Of a DNA stretch of 45,218 bases, positions 8,575 through 17,262 are shown piece by piece (the first letter of the stretch is position 1; every line of letters begins with the position of its first letter). The stretch is from Phycisphaerae bacterium. GTDB lineage: Bacteria; Planctomycetota; Phycisphaerae; Phycisphaerales; UBA1924. The notes beneath the pieces were generated by a model. That model did not search any database. It had not been told where the DNA came from and saw only the letters and a program-made list of their open reading frames with translations. The stretch covers positions 1 through 45,218 of the forward strand of contig JAEUIW010000023.1 in assembly GCA_016794925.1 (NCBI GenBank), written 5' to 3'. The translations under genes and the position numbers were made by a program.

Positions 8575-10338
8575 TCAGAACGGCGGTTCCTCGTCGCGTT
8601 CCGTGTCGGGCGGCGGGAGGTCGAGAGGCTCCTCATCGCGATCGGGGCCCCCGCCGTCGCGGAAGTCCGCCACCGGGCCGCTCTTGCCGCCGGGCGCGAA
8701 CGCGGGAGGGCCGCCGGGGCCGGAGGCGGGGAATTGCACGCGCGGGGCCGCATCGGGCGCGGCGGCGCGCGGGGCCGACGCGAAGGGAGCGGGCTGGGCC
8801 GGTAGGGGCGCGGCGCGCGGCGCGACATGAGCGGGCGGCTGGTACGCCGAATGCCCTGACGCGTAGTTCTTGAAGCGGGTGGTGTGCGCATCCCAGGTGA
8901 GCCGGATCATGCCGGTGGGTCCGTTGCGCTGCTTGGCCACGATGAGCTCGGCGACCCCCACCTTGTCCGCGTTGTCCGGGTCGGCGGCCCACTCGGGGTT
9001 GCCGACGTGGTAGTACTCCTCGCGGTGCAGCAGGACCACCACGTCGGCGTCCTGCTCGATGGAGCCCGACTCCCGCAGGTCGCTCAGACGGGGGCGGTTG
9101 GACTCGCGCGATTCCGGGCCGCGGTTGAGCTGCGAAAGACAGATGACGGGCACGTTCAGCTCCCTGGCCAGCGCCTTGACCGAGCGGGAGATCGCCGAAA
9201 CCTCGACCTGGCGCGACTCCCGGGCGGCGTTGGGCGCGGAGAGGAGCTGGAGGTAATCGATCATGAGCGCCCGCACCCCGTGCTGGGCCACCATGCGGCG
9301 GGCCCGGGCCCGCAACTGCAGGGCCGTCAGGCCCGGGGTGTCATCGACGAGGATGGTCGATTCGCCCAGCTCGGAGCAGGCCGCGATCAGCTTCTGGTAG
9401 TCGCTCTCGTGCAGGCGGCCCGTGCGCATGGCGTGCGTCGAGATGCCCGAGCGGGCCGAGATGAGCCGCTGCGTCACCGACGACTTGGACATCTCCAGTG
9501 AGAAGAGCCCGACGGGGTGCCCGGGCCGAGCCGCCGAATCGAACGGCCCCGACGAGCCCAGGGCGATCTGCTCGACGATGTTCAGCGCCAGCGCGGTCTT
9601 GCCCATCGACGGTCGCGCCGCCAGGATGATCAGCTCGCCCGGCTGCATCCCCGAGAGCAGCTCGTCGAGCTCGTGGTAGCCGGTCGGCACGCCGGAGATG
9701 CCCACGCCCTGGGCCGAATCGAGCCGGTCCAGCTCGATCTGGAGCAGGTCCTTGAGCAGTTGCGGGTCGGACGACTGCTGCTCCTGCGCGATCTCGAAGA
9801 TCCGCTGCTCGGCAACGTCCACCACCTCGCGGGCGCCCTCGGGGCCCAGCTGCCCGGCGTGGTACGCGTCGTAGAGCACCTGGCCCGCGGCGTCGATCAG
9901 GCGGCGCAGCTTGTGCTTCTCGGACACCAGGCGCGCGTAGTGCGGCGCGTTGACCGACGAGGGGACGCCCTCGGCCAGCCGCACCAGGTACGCCGGCCCA
10001 CCCAGCGCATCGAGCACCTTGCGGTCCCGGAGCGTGTCGGTGATCTGCACCAGGTCAACGGTCCGGTGCTTGTCGTAATACTCGACGACGGCCTGGTAGA
10101 TCGCCGCGTGCGCATCGGAATAGAACGCCTCGGGCCCCCGCACGAGGTTGATGACGTCCGAGATCACCCGGCCGTCCAGGAGCATGGACCCCAGCAGCGA
10201 CATCTCCGCCTCGGGGGCCGAGGGCGGCTCGATATCGAAGAGCTTGCCCAGCCTCGGACGAGGCGGCTCCTCGCCCCGACGCCGGCGCGACGGGCCGAAG
10301 TCCTGCAGATTGAACGGGTTGGACCCCGAGGTGGACAT
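8575..10338 (-). CDS. dnaB: replicative DNA helicase DnaB
   Basis: Protein of 587 residues starting MSTSGSNPF; the frame is open further upstream but the DnaB N-domain and spacing favour this ATG. It unwinds DNA at the replication fork as a hexamer. An N-terminal helical domain (APEAEMSLLGSMLLD onward) precedes a RecA-like domain with Walker A (ARPSMGKTAL), Walker B (ALMIDYLQLL), SQLNRG and DLRESGSIEQDAD motifs. After the conserved end (TTRFKNY) comes a disordered Ala/Pro/Gly tail of roughly 100 residues finishing with two acidic patches and the exact C-terminus DTERDEEPPF, like the acidic -PF tip of single-strand binding protein. The gene is convergent with the TPR lipoprotein gene (36-bp gap) and divergent from pdxH. 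Confidence 0.97.
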   Translation of the reverse strand: MSTSGSNPFNLQDFGPSRRRRGEEPPRPRLGKLFDIEPPSAPEAEMSLLGSMLLDGRVISDVINLVRGPEAFYSDAHAAIYQAVVEYYDKHRTVDLVQITDTLRDRKVLDALGGPAYLVRLAEGVPSSVNAPHYARLVSEKHKLRRLIDAAGQVLYDAYHAGQLGPEGAREVVDVAEQRIFEIAQEQQSSDPQLLKDLLQIELDRLDSAQGVGISGVPTGYHELDELLSGMQPGELIILAARPSMGKTALALNIVEQIALGSSGPFDSAARPGHPVGLFSLEMSKSSVTQRLISARSGISTHAMRTGRLHESDYQKLIAACSELGESTILVDDTPGLTALQLRARARRMVAQHGVRALMIDYLQLLSAPNAARESRQVEVSAISRSVKALARELNVPVICLSQLNRGPESRESNRPRLSDLRESGSIEQDADVVVLLHREEYYHVGNPEWAADPDNADKVGVAELIVAKQRNGPTGMIRLTWDAHTTRFKNYASGHSAYQPPAHVAPRAAPLPAQPAPFASAPRAAAPDAAPRVQFPASGPGGPPAFAPGGKSGPVADFRDGGGPDRDEEPLDLPPPDTERDEEPPF

Positions 10339-10480
10339 CGCAGCAAACGTAGCGGGGCCCGTTCGCCCGCGGGGCTCGATCGCTCCGATCGACAGGCTTT
10401 GCACGGTGCGCCCCGCCCGAGCCCGCCGCGCGAGGTCGCCGCTCAACCACTCACGCGGGGCTGACGGGTACCATCGGAAC

Positions 10481-11197
10481 ATGGCCACGTTCGATCAATC
10501 CGACGCGGCGGCGGTGTCGCAACGGCTCGACGCCGCGCTCCCCGATGACCCACTCCCCCTTTTTCGGGCATGGTTCGATGACGCGCACACGAGGAACATC
10601 CAGCCCAATCCCAACGCCATGACGCTGGCGACGGCCGACGCGTCGGGCCGTCCGTCGGCCCGCATCGTGCTCTGCAAGGCGATGGACACGACGCGCGGGT
10701 ATCTCGTCTTCCACACCAACCGGCTGGGCCGGAAGGGGATCGAACTGGGGCAGAACCCGCACGCCGCGGCGGTGTTCCACTGGGACGCGCTGGACCGCCA
10801 GGTGCGGTTCGAGGGCCCGGTGACGCTCGCTCCGGACTCGGAGAGCGACGCGTATTTCTCGACCCGCCCGCTCATCAGCCGCGTGGGGGCGTGGACCAGC
10901 GAGCAGAGCCGGCCGATCGGCTCACGCGAGGAGCTGGAGAACAAGGCCCGCGCGGTGCTGGCGCGGTTCGGCCTGCGCGCGGACGAGGACTGGAACGTGC
11001 GCGGCGATGCGCGCATCCCGCGCCCGCCGCACTGGGGCGGCTACCGGCTGTGGGCGCGACGGGTCGAGTTGTGGGTCGGGGGATCGGGGCGGCTGCACGA
11101 TCGAGCGTCCTGGGAGCGCGAGCTGCAACCGACGACGGCGGACGGCGCCCCGGGATTTGCCGGCGGCGCGTGGCGCTCGACTCGCCTGCAACCCTGA
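10481..11197 (+). CDS. pdxH: pyridoxamine 5'-phosphate oxidase
   Basis: Protein of 238 residues, the usual family length. It oxidises pyridoxine or pyridoxamine 5'-phosphate to pyridoxal 5'-phosphate with FMN, the last step of vitamin B6 synthesis and salvage. Family motifs are clear: NAMTLATAD, ARIVLCKAMD, the FMN-contact region HTNRLGRKGIEL, QVRFEG, and the C-terminal signature ELWVGGSGRLHDR, ending R-L-Q-P. The ATG at 10481 follows the 142-bp gap shared with divergent dnaB, which should hold promoters for both; none is obvious by eye. A hairpin lies downstream at 11239. Confidence 0.95.
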   Translation: MATFDQSDAAAVSQRLDAALPDDPLPLFRAWFDDAHTRNIQPNPNAMTLATADASGRPSARIVLCKAMDTTRGYLVFHTNRLGRKGIELGQNPHAAAVFHWDALDRQVRFEGPVTLAPDSESDAYFSTRPLISRVGAWTSEQSRPIGSREELENKARAVLARFGLRADEDWNVRGDARIPRPPHWGGYRLWARRVELWVGGSGRLHDRASWERELQPTTADGAPGFAGGAWRSTRLQP

Positions 11198-11238
11198 CGA
11201 GGCGGCGGGGGATCGACCGTCGAACCCGCAACGCAAAG

Positions 11239-11265
11239 AACCCCGAGAGAGAGCCCCTCGGGGTT
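11239..11265. terminator. hairpin terminator between pdxH and the minus-strand gene
   Basis: A 9-bp perfect stem, AACCCCGAG (11239-11247) with CTCGGGGTT (11257-11265), and a 9-base loop. On the minus strand the stem is followed by TTCTTTG, so it best serves the secreted-protein gene ending at 11325. On the plus strand there is no T-run, but it lies 41 bases after pdxH and may act both ways. Confidence 0.75.
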
Positions 11266-11324
11266 CGGCGTTGGGTGTGACGCGGCTGAACATACTCCCG
11301 CGTCACGCACGATGAGGACGGTTT

Positions 11325-14024
11325 TCAGCAGGCGCCGCCGTTGAATGCGTTGAGGAAGTCAAAGAAATCGAAGTCGTCGATGCTCCCGTCGCCGTTGAAG
11401 TCGCCGCGGCAGCCGTTGTTGTTGAAATCGTTGAGGAAATCGAAGAAATCGAAGTCATCGACCGAGCCGTCGAAGTTGACGTCGGCGGGGCAGCAGATGT
11501 TGACGCATCCCGACGCGATGGCGAGGTCGGCGGTGGTGACCTGGCCGTCGCCGTCCATGTCACCCTGAGCCCACCCGCCGGGGTTGCCGATGTTGTTGGA
11601 GATGGTGATGAGCTCGGCGGCGGAGACCGTGCCGTCGAGATTCAGATCACCGAATGAGGTCCCGAGGATCACGGTGACAAGCTCGCAGACGTCCTTCTGA
11701 TCGACGCCGAGGTCGCCGTTGATGTCGGCCGACAGGTCGGTCGTGCTGGCCTCCGAGGTGTCGGACCAGTCCGCGCGGCCGTCGGTGACGCGGGGGTTCT
11801 GCTTGAACTGCTTGGAGACGTAGTCGATGTCCTTGGCATCGACGCGGCCGTCGAAGCCGACCGGGGCGAACCCGCGCGCGGTTCCGGCCGCGCCGGCCAC
11901 GTCGCCGCGCGTATCGCCGGACTTGTACGGAACTCCGGTCGCGAGCGTGGTGACGAAGAGGTTGGCGTTGGGGTTGCCGGTCTGGGTGCGATAGGCGTCG
12001 TCCAGCCGCGTGAAACCCCGCTTGCGGTCGAGCGTGCCGGTCGCCGGGTCGAGCGCCAGACCGTCGGCCCAGTAGCGCAGGTCCTCGAGGTTGAAGTTCC
12101 CGTCGCCGTTGAAATCGCCGATGATCTCGGGGGAGATCTCCGTGCCCGGCGCGCCCGCGATGGCCCCGGTGCCGTTGGCCGGGGTCCAGGCCGCCGAATC
12201 GTAGCGCCAGCGGAAGGCCTTCACGAGCTCGGAGGAGTCGTTCCAGTTGCGGAGGGCGTCGCCGTTGAAGTCGCCGGAGATGCGGTTGCGCGAGTTGAGG
12301 TTCTGGCCATAGGTCAGGTTCGAGCCGTCGTAGCGGATGTAGAAATTCGATGCGCCCGACACGCCGTCCGAGTACGCCGTGTTCAGCTTGCGGGTGGGGA
12401 TCTTGCCGTTGAGCGTGTACACGCCGAAGTTGTAGTAGCCCGCGTCGCGCAGCACCGAGTTGTTCAGGAGGTAGGTCTGGAGGGCCGCGTTCTTGCCGGC
12501 GTTGGCCGACCAGTTGCACGGGTCGGTGAACGCGGGCAGGGAGTCGAACGCGGCCAGGAGCGAGAACTGCGTGGCCAGGAACTCGCCGGGCGTGAAGAGC
12601 GTGTTCGATCCGCCGGGAACGGAGATGAACGCCGCGACGGAGCGGGTGGTGTTGTTGATGAACGCCGCCGCTTCCTCGTTGCGAACCTGGGGGTTGCCGT
12701 TGGCGTTGCCGCCCTTGGCCACCGACGCGGCCAGGGGATCGCCGATGGTGGCGAGGATCGAAGGTCCGCCCAGGCGGAAGCTGTCCGCCGTCGAGTTGAG
12801 CAGCAACGCATCGATGTTGGGGCGAACGTGCAGCGTCCCGCCCTGGAGGTCGTTCCGGATGCTCAGGATCTCGATCTGGCCGTTGATGAGCCAGCCGGAA
12901 TTCACGCCCCGCTCGGCGCCGGCGTACCCGACCGCGAGACGGTGATTGCGGACCACCGACTCGACCTCGGCGTTGCCGTTCTTGTTGGACGGAATCAGGT
13001 CCGGGCCGAGGATGTTCTGCTCGGGCAGCGCCGAGAGCGGCCCGACGTTCTCACCCACGCCCCACGACGGATCGAGGCAGAGGGAGTTGGTGAAGCCGTT
13101 CCGCGTGCCCGAGCCCGAGTCGCGGGTGACGACCATGAGGTTCTCGCCCTTGAAGTTCCGACCCGTGGAGAGGAGCTGACGGAAATCCGAGGCGTCGATC
13201 CTGTTGTAGCCCGTGCCCAGGTTCGTCAGCGGGGCAATGGGGGCGTAGCAGATGAGCGTGTCGAAGATCGTGTTCGCGTCGGGGTTGCCCGTGTTCAGGT
13301 TGCGCGCGCCGAGATTCGCCAGGAGGTTGTCGAGGTCGGCGCCGGCCGACGTGCCCTGCTTGTTCACCGAGCGACGGGGGTTCGTGCCGTAGCCCGCCGT
13401 TCCGGGAACATCGGTGGGGTCCGCGTCGACGTTGGCGCCGTTCCGGACCGCCCAGCGGGACGGAACGTCCACCGCGGCAAAGTCGATCCGCACGCCGCCC
13501 CCGGAGAACACCTCGTCGGCCGTGAACGTCGCGTGCAGCGTCGTGGTGTTGGAGCAGATCGGGAGACCGCCGGGGTTCTGCGAGTTGCCGATCGCGTCCG
13601 TGATCGTCTGGTTGGTCACGTACTGGCGCCGATTGTGGAACGCCTTGGACGCGCGGTTGGACTTCAGATCGACGTTGTCCGCCGTCGTCAGGAAGGTGGT
13701 GCCGTAGTCCACCAGCTCCTGGTACCCGTTCACCGAGCCCACCAGCCGCAGGTTGAGCGCCCACCAGCGGCCGCCCGCGCCCGAGATGGGCGCGCCGTAC
13801 CCGATGGTGTCATAGGTGTACGGGGCGAGCTGGTCGTTCGTGCCGAACTTGCGGGCCACGCCGTCGCCGTCAACATCCCAGTAATCGTTGGTGGCCGCGT
13901 TGGACTTGAGGTAGTTCTCCAGCAGCGTCGCGCCCGTCTCGTTGATCACGAACTGGGCGTTGGCGGCCGTGGCCAGGCACGCGGTCGTGCCCGCCGCGAG
14001 CATCAAGGCGATTCTCTTCTTCAT
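11325..14024 (-). CDS. secreted PstS-like binding protein with dockerin-like tail
   Basis: Protein of 899 residues. The start is the ATG at 14024, which has GGGAGA upstream and opens a good Sec signal peptide cut after ANA (residue 23). The N-terminal half has features of PstS-type phosphate-binding proteins: an ETGATLL start, TRDSGSGTRNGFT (the oxyanion-binding SGT loop) and VGYAGAERG. The last 300 residues hold about seven dockerin or EF-hand-like calcium loops (for example GDFNGDGNFNLEDL and GDMDGDGQVTTADL). The last two repeats, ending DDFDFFDFLN, are nearly identical and bracketed by Cys. It is probably exported and anchored or assembled through the tail. Ligand assignment is an inference; the dockerin-like tail is plain. 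Confidence 0.75.
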   Translation of the reverse strand: MKKRIALMLAAGTTACLATAANAQFVINETGATLLENYLKSNAATNDYWDVDGDGVARKFGTNDQLAPYTYDTIGYGAPISGAGGRWWALNLRLVGSVNGYQELVDYGTTFLTTADNVDLKSNRASKAFHNRRQYVTNQTITDAIGNSQNPGGLPICSNTTTLHATFTADEVFSGGGVRIDFAAVDVPSRWAVRNGANVDADPTDVPGTAGYGTNPRRSVNKQGTSAGADLDNLLANLGARNLNTGNPDANTIFDTLICYAPIAPLTNLGTGYNRIDASDFRQLLSTGRNFKGENLMVVTRDSGSGTRNGFTNSLCLDPSWGVGENVGPLSALPEQNILGPDLIPSNKNGNAEVESVVRNHRLAVGYAGAERGVNSGWLINGQIEILSIRNDLQGGTLHVRPNIDALLLNSTADSFRLGGPSILATIGDPLAASVAKGGNANGNPQVRNEEAAAFINNTTRSVAAFISVPGGSNTLFTPGEFLATQFSLLAAFDSLPAFTDPCNWSANAGKNAALQTYLLNNSVLRDAGYYNFGVYTLNGKIPTRKLNTAYSDGVSGASNFYIRYDGSNLTYGQNLNSRNRISGDFNGDALRNWNDSSELVKAFRWRYDSAAWTPANGTGAIAGAPGTEISPEIIGDFNGDGNFNLEDLRYWADGLALDPATGTLDRKRGFTRLDDAYRTQTGNPNANLFVTTLATGVPYKSGDTRGDVAGAAGTARGFAPVGFDGRVDAKDIDYVSKQFKQNPRVTDGRADWSDTSEASTTDLSADINGDLGVDQKDVCELVTVILGTSFGDLNLDGTVSAAELITISNNIGNPGGWAQGDMDGDGQVTTADLAIASGCVNICCPADVNFDGSVDDFDFFDFLNDFNNNGCRGDFNGDGSIDDFDFFDFLNAFNGGAC
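11328..11500 (-). repeat. tandem duplication of the terminal calcium-loop module
   Basis: The last two modules of the secreted protein are near-copies at both DNA and protein level. The shared block encodes DDFDFFDFLN, preceded by D-x-N-x-DGS. The two copies are about 75-80 bases apart, a recent in-frame duplication. Similar DDFDFFDFLN tails are, to my recollection, common in planctomycete secreted proteins. Confidence 0.7.
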
Positions 14025-14185
14025 GACGTTTCTCCCTGCAGAATTGGTGTCTTCCGAAACCCTTCCACTCCGTCGTCTTCCCCCCGCGGCGCGCGGAAAC
14101 CGCGCGGCACGGGTGCAACACACAGCCTGTGCCCGCTCCGGCCCGACCGTCGGCCCCTCCGCCCCGACGGCCGTTCACGCGCGGA

Positions 14186-15211
14186 TCAGAAGTCCTGCCA
14201 GCTCACCTTGTTGTTGCGCCCGGTCAGGCAGTAGAACCGGTCGCCCCACTGACGCTTGGTCACCGTGTCCAGGATGTTCGACTGCTCGACGTGCCCGTCC
14301 ACGAATACGAAGTTGGCGGTGCCCCCGAAGTCCTTGCTCCCGCCCGGGTGATGCCGGCCCACCGCGTTGAGCGTCGAGTTGGCGTCCACGATCATCGACT
14401 CGCCGATCCTCGACACGGGGTAGATCGACGACTTGTTCGGGTAGAAAAACCGCGGCTCGTCGCCGATGTCGGGCTCACGGTACACGTCCGGGGACGAGCC
14501 GCCCACGAACGGCGTCACCGGCCGATGGCTCTTGATCACGTTGTCGTCCGGATCGTAAAGCGAACGCCAGTCGTTGTAATATGCGAACTCGGTGGCGAGG
14601 ATCACGCCCGCCGCGCCCTTCGCGGACGCATCGACGCCCGAGCCGTTCACGAGCCGGTCGCTCCGCTCGTTCGCCGCCGGGGTGAACTTGTTGCGCGGGA
14701 AGATCGCGTGGTTCCCGGTATACGCGATGCGGCGCGCCTGGCGGTCCTGCGGCGTCGCCGCGCCCGGAGGACCTTGCCCGACGCCGTTGATCTGCCCGGG
14801 CTCCCAATTCTCAGGATCTGGGCCCGGGTTGGTCCGGGGCGCGCCCCGACGCGGCAGCGTCGGGCACTGGAACGCTTCTTCGGCAACCGTCCCGCCGTTC
14901 TCGAACAGCGAGTACGACCAGTGGATGTAACCGTTCTCAGGAAACTCCGGCTTCTTCTTCTGATCCTCGACCCGCCAGTACGAACCCGTGGTCTCCGCCC
15001 CGTACACATACGCGGGCGGGAAGTACCGCTGGTCCGCGACGTACGACGCGACCCCCAGCCCGACGGCGCGGATGTTCCCCGCGCACTGCGTGGTCCGCGC
15101 CGTGGCCCGGGCTCCGCCCAACGTGGGAAGCAGAATGGACACAAGCAGCGCCACGATGGCGATGACCACAAGCAACTCGATGAGTGTGAACGCCCGATTG
15201 TCTCTCTTCAT
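14186..15211 (-). CDS. DUF1559-like prepilin-type protein (H-X9-DG family)
   Basis: Protein of 341 residues. The ATG at 15211 opens a prepilin leader (MKRDNRA, then FTLIELLVVIAIVALLVSILLP) with Glu5. Downstream are the planctomycete DUF1559 / prepilin-associated features: TTQCAGNIRAVGLG after the helix and FVFVDGHVEQ near the C-terminus, matching the H-X9-DG-type signature. These proteins are numerous in planctomycetes and are thought to be pseudopilin-like, matured by prepilin peptidase. It lies 161 bases upstream of the PstS-like gene on the same strand and may be co-transcribed. GGGAGCGAAG precedes the start. Confidence 0.85.
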   Translation of the reverse strand: MKRDNRAFTLIELLVVIAIVALLVSILLPTLGGARATARTTQCAGNIRAVGLGVASYVADQRYFPPAYVYGAETTGSYWRVEDQKKKPEFPENGYIHWSYSLFENGGTVAEEAFQCPTLPRRGAPRTNPGPDPENWEPGQINGVGQGPPGAATPQDRQARRIAYTGNHAIFPRNKFTPAANERSDRLVNGSGVDASAKGAAGVILATEFAYYNDWRSLYDPDDNVIKSHRPVTPFVGGSSPDVYREPDIGDEPRFFYPNKSSIYPVSRIGESMIVDANSTLNAVGRHHPGGSKDFGGTANFVFVDGHVEQSNILDTVTKRQWGDRFYCLTGRNNKVSWQDF

Positions 15212-15502
15212 TCGCTTCGCTCCCGTGCGTACGTTCGCCAACGCCATTCGTGCGGGCAGAGATTAGACGGCCGCGCGCCGAACAACGGTTAACGTTCCGT
15301 GCAGGTTGCGCAAAGACACGGCCAGTGACGATCTCGCGCGCCAGCCGCCCGACTCGCGGAGCCGTTCATGCGCGGTGGAGAACCGCGCCCGACCGCCGCG
15401 CAATCGCTTGCGAAGGCACGTGTTGCGCGTCCGCAAGGGCGCGCGCATCAAGATTGCGTGAAGGCGCCGCCGCGTCGGGACCGGTCAGCCCTACCGTTCG
15501 TC

Positions 15503-15859
15503 ATGCACGACCCCGGTGCGCAGGGCAACGAGTTTTTCCGCTGCGATTTCTGCCGCGCCGCGTGGGACGAATCGCGCCCCATGGTCGAGGGCCACCAGGG
15601 CAGCCTCATCTGCGGGCACTGCCTGACCATCGCGTATGCGCGGGCCGTGCTCGACCCCGCCGCGAGCACCCCGAGCCCGGAACCCGACCCGCGGCCCTGC
15701 ACCATGTGCCTCGAGTCCCGCGCCGAACCGCGCTGGCGCAGCCCGCTACGCGGCGACGCGAGCATCTGCCGCCGCTGCATCAAGCAGTCCGCGGGCGTGC
15801 TGGAACGCGATGCCGAATCCGGATGGCGTCGCCCAACCGCGAACTCGAGCGCGTCCTAG
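15503..15859 (+). CDS. small double zinc-finger protein
   Basis: Protein of 118 residues from the ATG at 15503; the frame is open further upstream but that part is Arg-rich and unlike the body. Four CxxC pairs are present: CDFC, CGHC, CTMC and CRRC, spaced as two four-cysteine zinc fingers resembling the ClpX-type C4 finger. There is no ATPase domain. It is probably a small zinc-binding regulator or adaptor; the exact role is unknown. The stop (15857-15859) overlaps the stop of the convergent NUDIX gene. The 291-bp gap upstream, divergent from the DUF1559 gene, holds no clear element. Confidence 0.7.
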   Translation: MHDPGAQGNEFFRCDFCRAAWDESRPMVEGHQGSLICGHCLTIAYARAVLDPAASTPSPEPDPRPCTMCLESRAEPRWRSPLRGDASICRRCIKQSAGVLERDAESGWRRPTANSSAS

Positions 15860-16620
15860 ACCCCCCAGGCGGCCCGAGCCAGCAGCAGCGCCGCCGTGGG
15901 CGGCGACAGCGACCCGCCCTCGATGCCCGGCGCCCCCCGCGCCGCGTCGCGCACCCAGCGGACGTCGCTGTACTCCCATCCCCTGCGCGCGATCGTGTCG
16001 CCCGCCGCTCCCGCCGGGACGTCCCCCGCATCCAGATCGAACACCACGTCCAGCGTGTGCGCGACGTGGTCGCGCACCAACGCGATCGGCGTCGCCCGCA
16101 TGTCGCCGGGCAAATCCCCCACTTCCTCCCGCAGCTCGCGCCGCAGCTGCTCCACCAGCAGCGTCATCCCCAGGCATTCGCCGCGACCCGGCGGCTCCAC
16201 CCCGCCGCGCGGGGCGGTCTCCCACATGCCGCCGTAGATCCGCGTTCCCCGCCCGCGCCGCCCGAGCAGGATCGATCGCACGCCCGCCGCCGTCCGCCGC
16301 ACGCACCCCGTGACGCCCAACGCTTCGACCAGCGTCGATCCCCCGGCTCCGCCCTCGTCCGCGAGCAGCCCCGACACCACGAACGCTCGGTACGAGCCCG
16401 CGCGGCAGCGCACCAGACCCGATCGATCGGCGCCCGCCACCACCACGATCGGCGCATCGTGCAGCCGCGGGTTGGCCGCGACCGCGTCACGCCAGACACG
16501 CTCCGCGTCAGGGTGCGCGGCGGGCGCGGCACCCTCGACCCATTCCACGCGCGGCGGACCGGAGAGACGCCACACCTCCACGCCGGGAATGGGCCGTACG
16601 GCCGCTCCTGTGTCGCTCAT
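15856..16620 (-). CDS. NUDIX-like hydrolase
   Basis: Protein of 254 residues. The start ATG at 16620 overlaps the stop of the upstream small gene (ATGA). A NUDIX-type box is visible: GGVEPPGRGE, then RRELREEVGDL, which supplies the REL-x-EE-x-G metal-binding core. The spacer between the first Gly/Glu and the REL segment is several residues longer than in the consensus, so the box is atypical. NUDIX proteins cleave nucleoside diphosphates linked to another group; the substrate cannot be told. It lies at the end of the dnaX-ybaB-small gene-nudix run. Confidence 0.75.
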   Translation of the reverse strand: MSDTGAAVRPIPGVEVWRLSGPPRVEWVEGAAPAAHPDAERVWRDAVAANPRLHDAPIVVVAGADRSGLVRCRAGSYRAFVVSGLLADEGGAGGSTLVEALGVTGCVRRTAAGVRSILLGRRGRGTRIYGGMWETAPRGGVEPPGRGECLGMTLLVEQLRRELREEVGDLPGDMRATPIALVRDHVAHTLDVVFDLDAGDVPAGAAGDTIARRGWEYSDVRWVRDAARGAPGIEGGSLSPPTAALLLARAAWGV

Positions 16621-16850
16621 CGCGGGACGCCCACGAACGCCACGCCCTCCGCGAGCCCGGCGCCGGTTATCTTCCGGTACGGGGCGATCGCGGCGATCCC
16701 AGGCTTGCACGCGGCTGATCTCCGATCCTCGACGAGCTCGCCCTCCGGCCTCTCGCTGCCGAGCGTGGCCGGTATCAGGCCCAGCGTGCGCCCGATGATC
16801 GCCCGCCGCGGCGACAACGCGGTTGGCGCAAGGAGCGGGAGGGAGCGCAT
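16617..16850 (-). CDS. small hypothetical protein coupled to the NUDIX gene
   Basis: Protein of 77 residues beginning MRSLPLLAPTALSPRR. I chose the ATG at 16850 because AGGAG lies 9 bases upstream; an ATG at 16874 in frame is the alternative. The stop overlaps the NUDIX start in an ATGA arrangement. The sequence has no recognisable domain; it is mildly basic, with a Gly/Ala-rich end. It sits 42 bases downstream of ybaB on the same strand. The good ribosome-binding site and overlap are the only support. Confidence 0.5.
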   Translation of the reverse strand: MRSLPLLAPTALSPRRAIIGRTLGLIPATLGSERPEGELVEDRRSAACKPGIAAIAPYRKITGAGLAEGVAFVGVPR

Positions 16851-16892
16851 GGGTCGGTTCTCCTGATGGCGCATCCGAGCGCCGACCGCGGC

Positions 16893-17261
16893 TCATCCGC
16901 CCAGCAGCCGATCCAGCCCGGGCAGATTGCCCAGCCCCACCGCGTCCGCCTCGCGCTGGATCTCGCGGGCGGCCAGCTCCCGCGCCCGCAGGAGCGCCTG
17001 GTTCGACGCCTCGACGATCAGCCCCTGCGCGGTCTGCCGCGACGCCTCGCCGCCCAGGTTCGACGCCATGACCGGGTCCATCGTCACCTCGACGATCCGC
17101 ATGTCCCCGCTCGCCGTCACCCGCACCGCCCCCGAACCCGCCGACCCCACCGCCCGCAGGTCCGGAAGCCGGGCCTTCACCCGCGCCATCGCCCCCTCGA
17201 TGGCCTCGCGGTTCTTCATGAGCGCGGCGACCTGCCCCGCGGCCTTCAACGCGTCGAACAC
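16893..17261 (-). CDS. ybaB: YbaB/EbfC family nucleoid-associated protein
   Basis: Protein of 122 residues from the GTG at 17261, two bases after the dnaX stop (TGATGTG). It has the family layout: an N-terminal helix (DALKAAGQVAALMKNREAIEGAMARVK), a beta sheet around GAVRVTASGDMRIVEVTMDP, and a C-terminal helix (ASNQALLRARELAAREIQREA). The proteins bind DNA as dimers and are thought to shape the nucleoid. dnaX-ybaB is a widely conserved pair; recR, the usual third gene, is absent here and replaced by a small unknown gene and the NUDIX gene. Confidence 0.9.
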   Translation of the reverse strand: MFDALKAAGQVAALMKNREAIEGAMARVKARLPDLRAVGSAGSGAVRVTASGDMRIVEVTMDPVMASNLGGEASRQTAQGLIVEASNQALLRARELAAREIQREADAVGLGNLPGLDRLLGG

Positions 17262-17262
17262 A

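Noticed and set aside
12828..14234. 468-codon plus-strand frame
   Set aside because: Opposite the PstS-like/dockerin protein, which has a signal peptide, ribosome-binding site and repeats.
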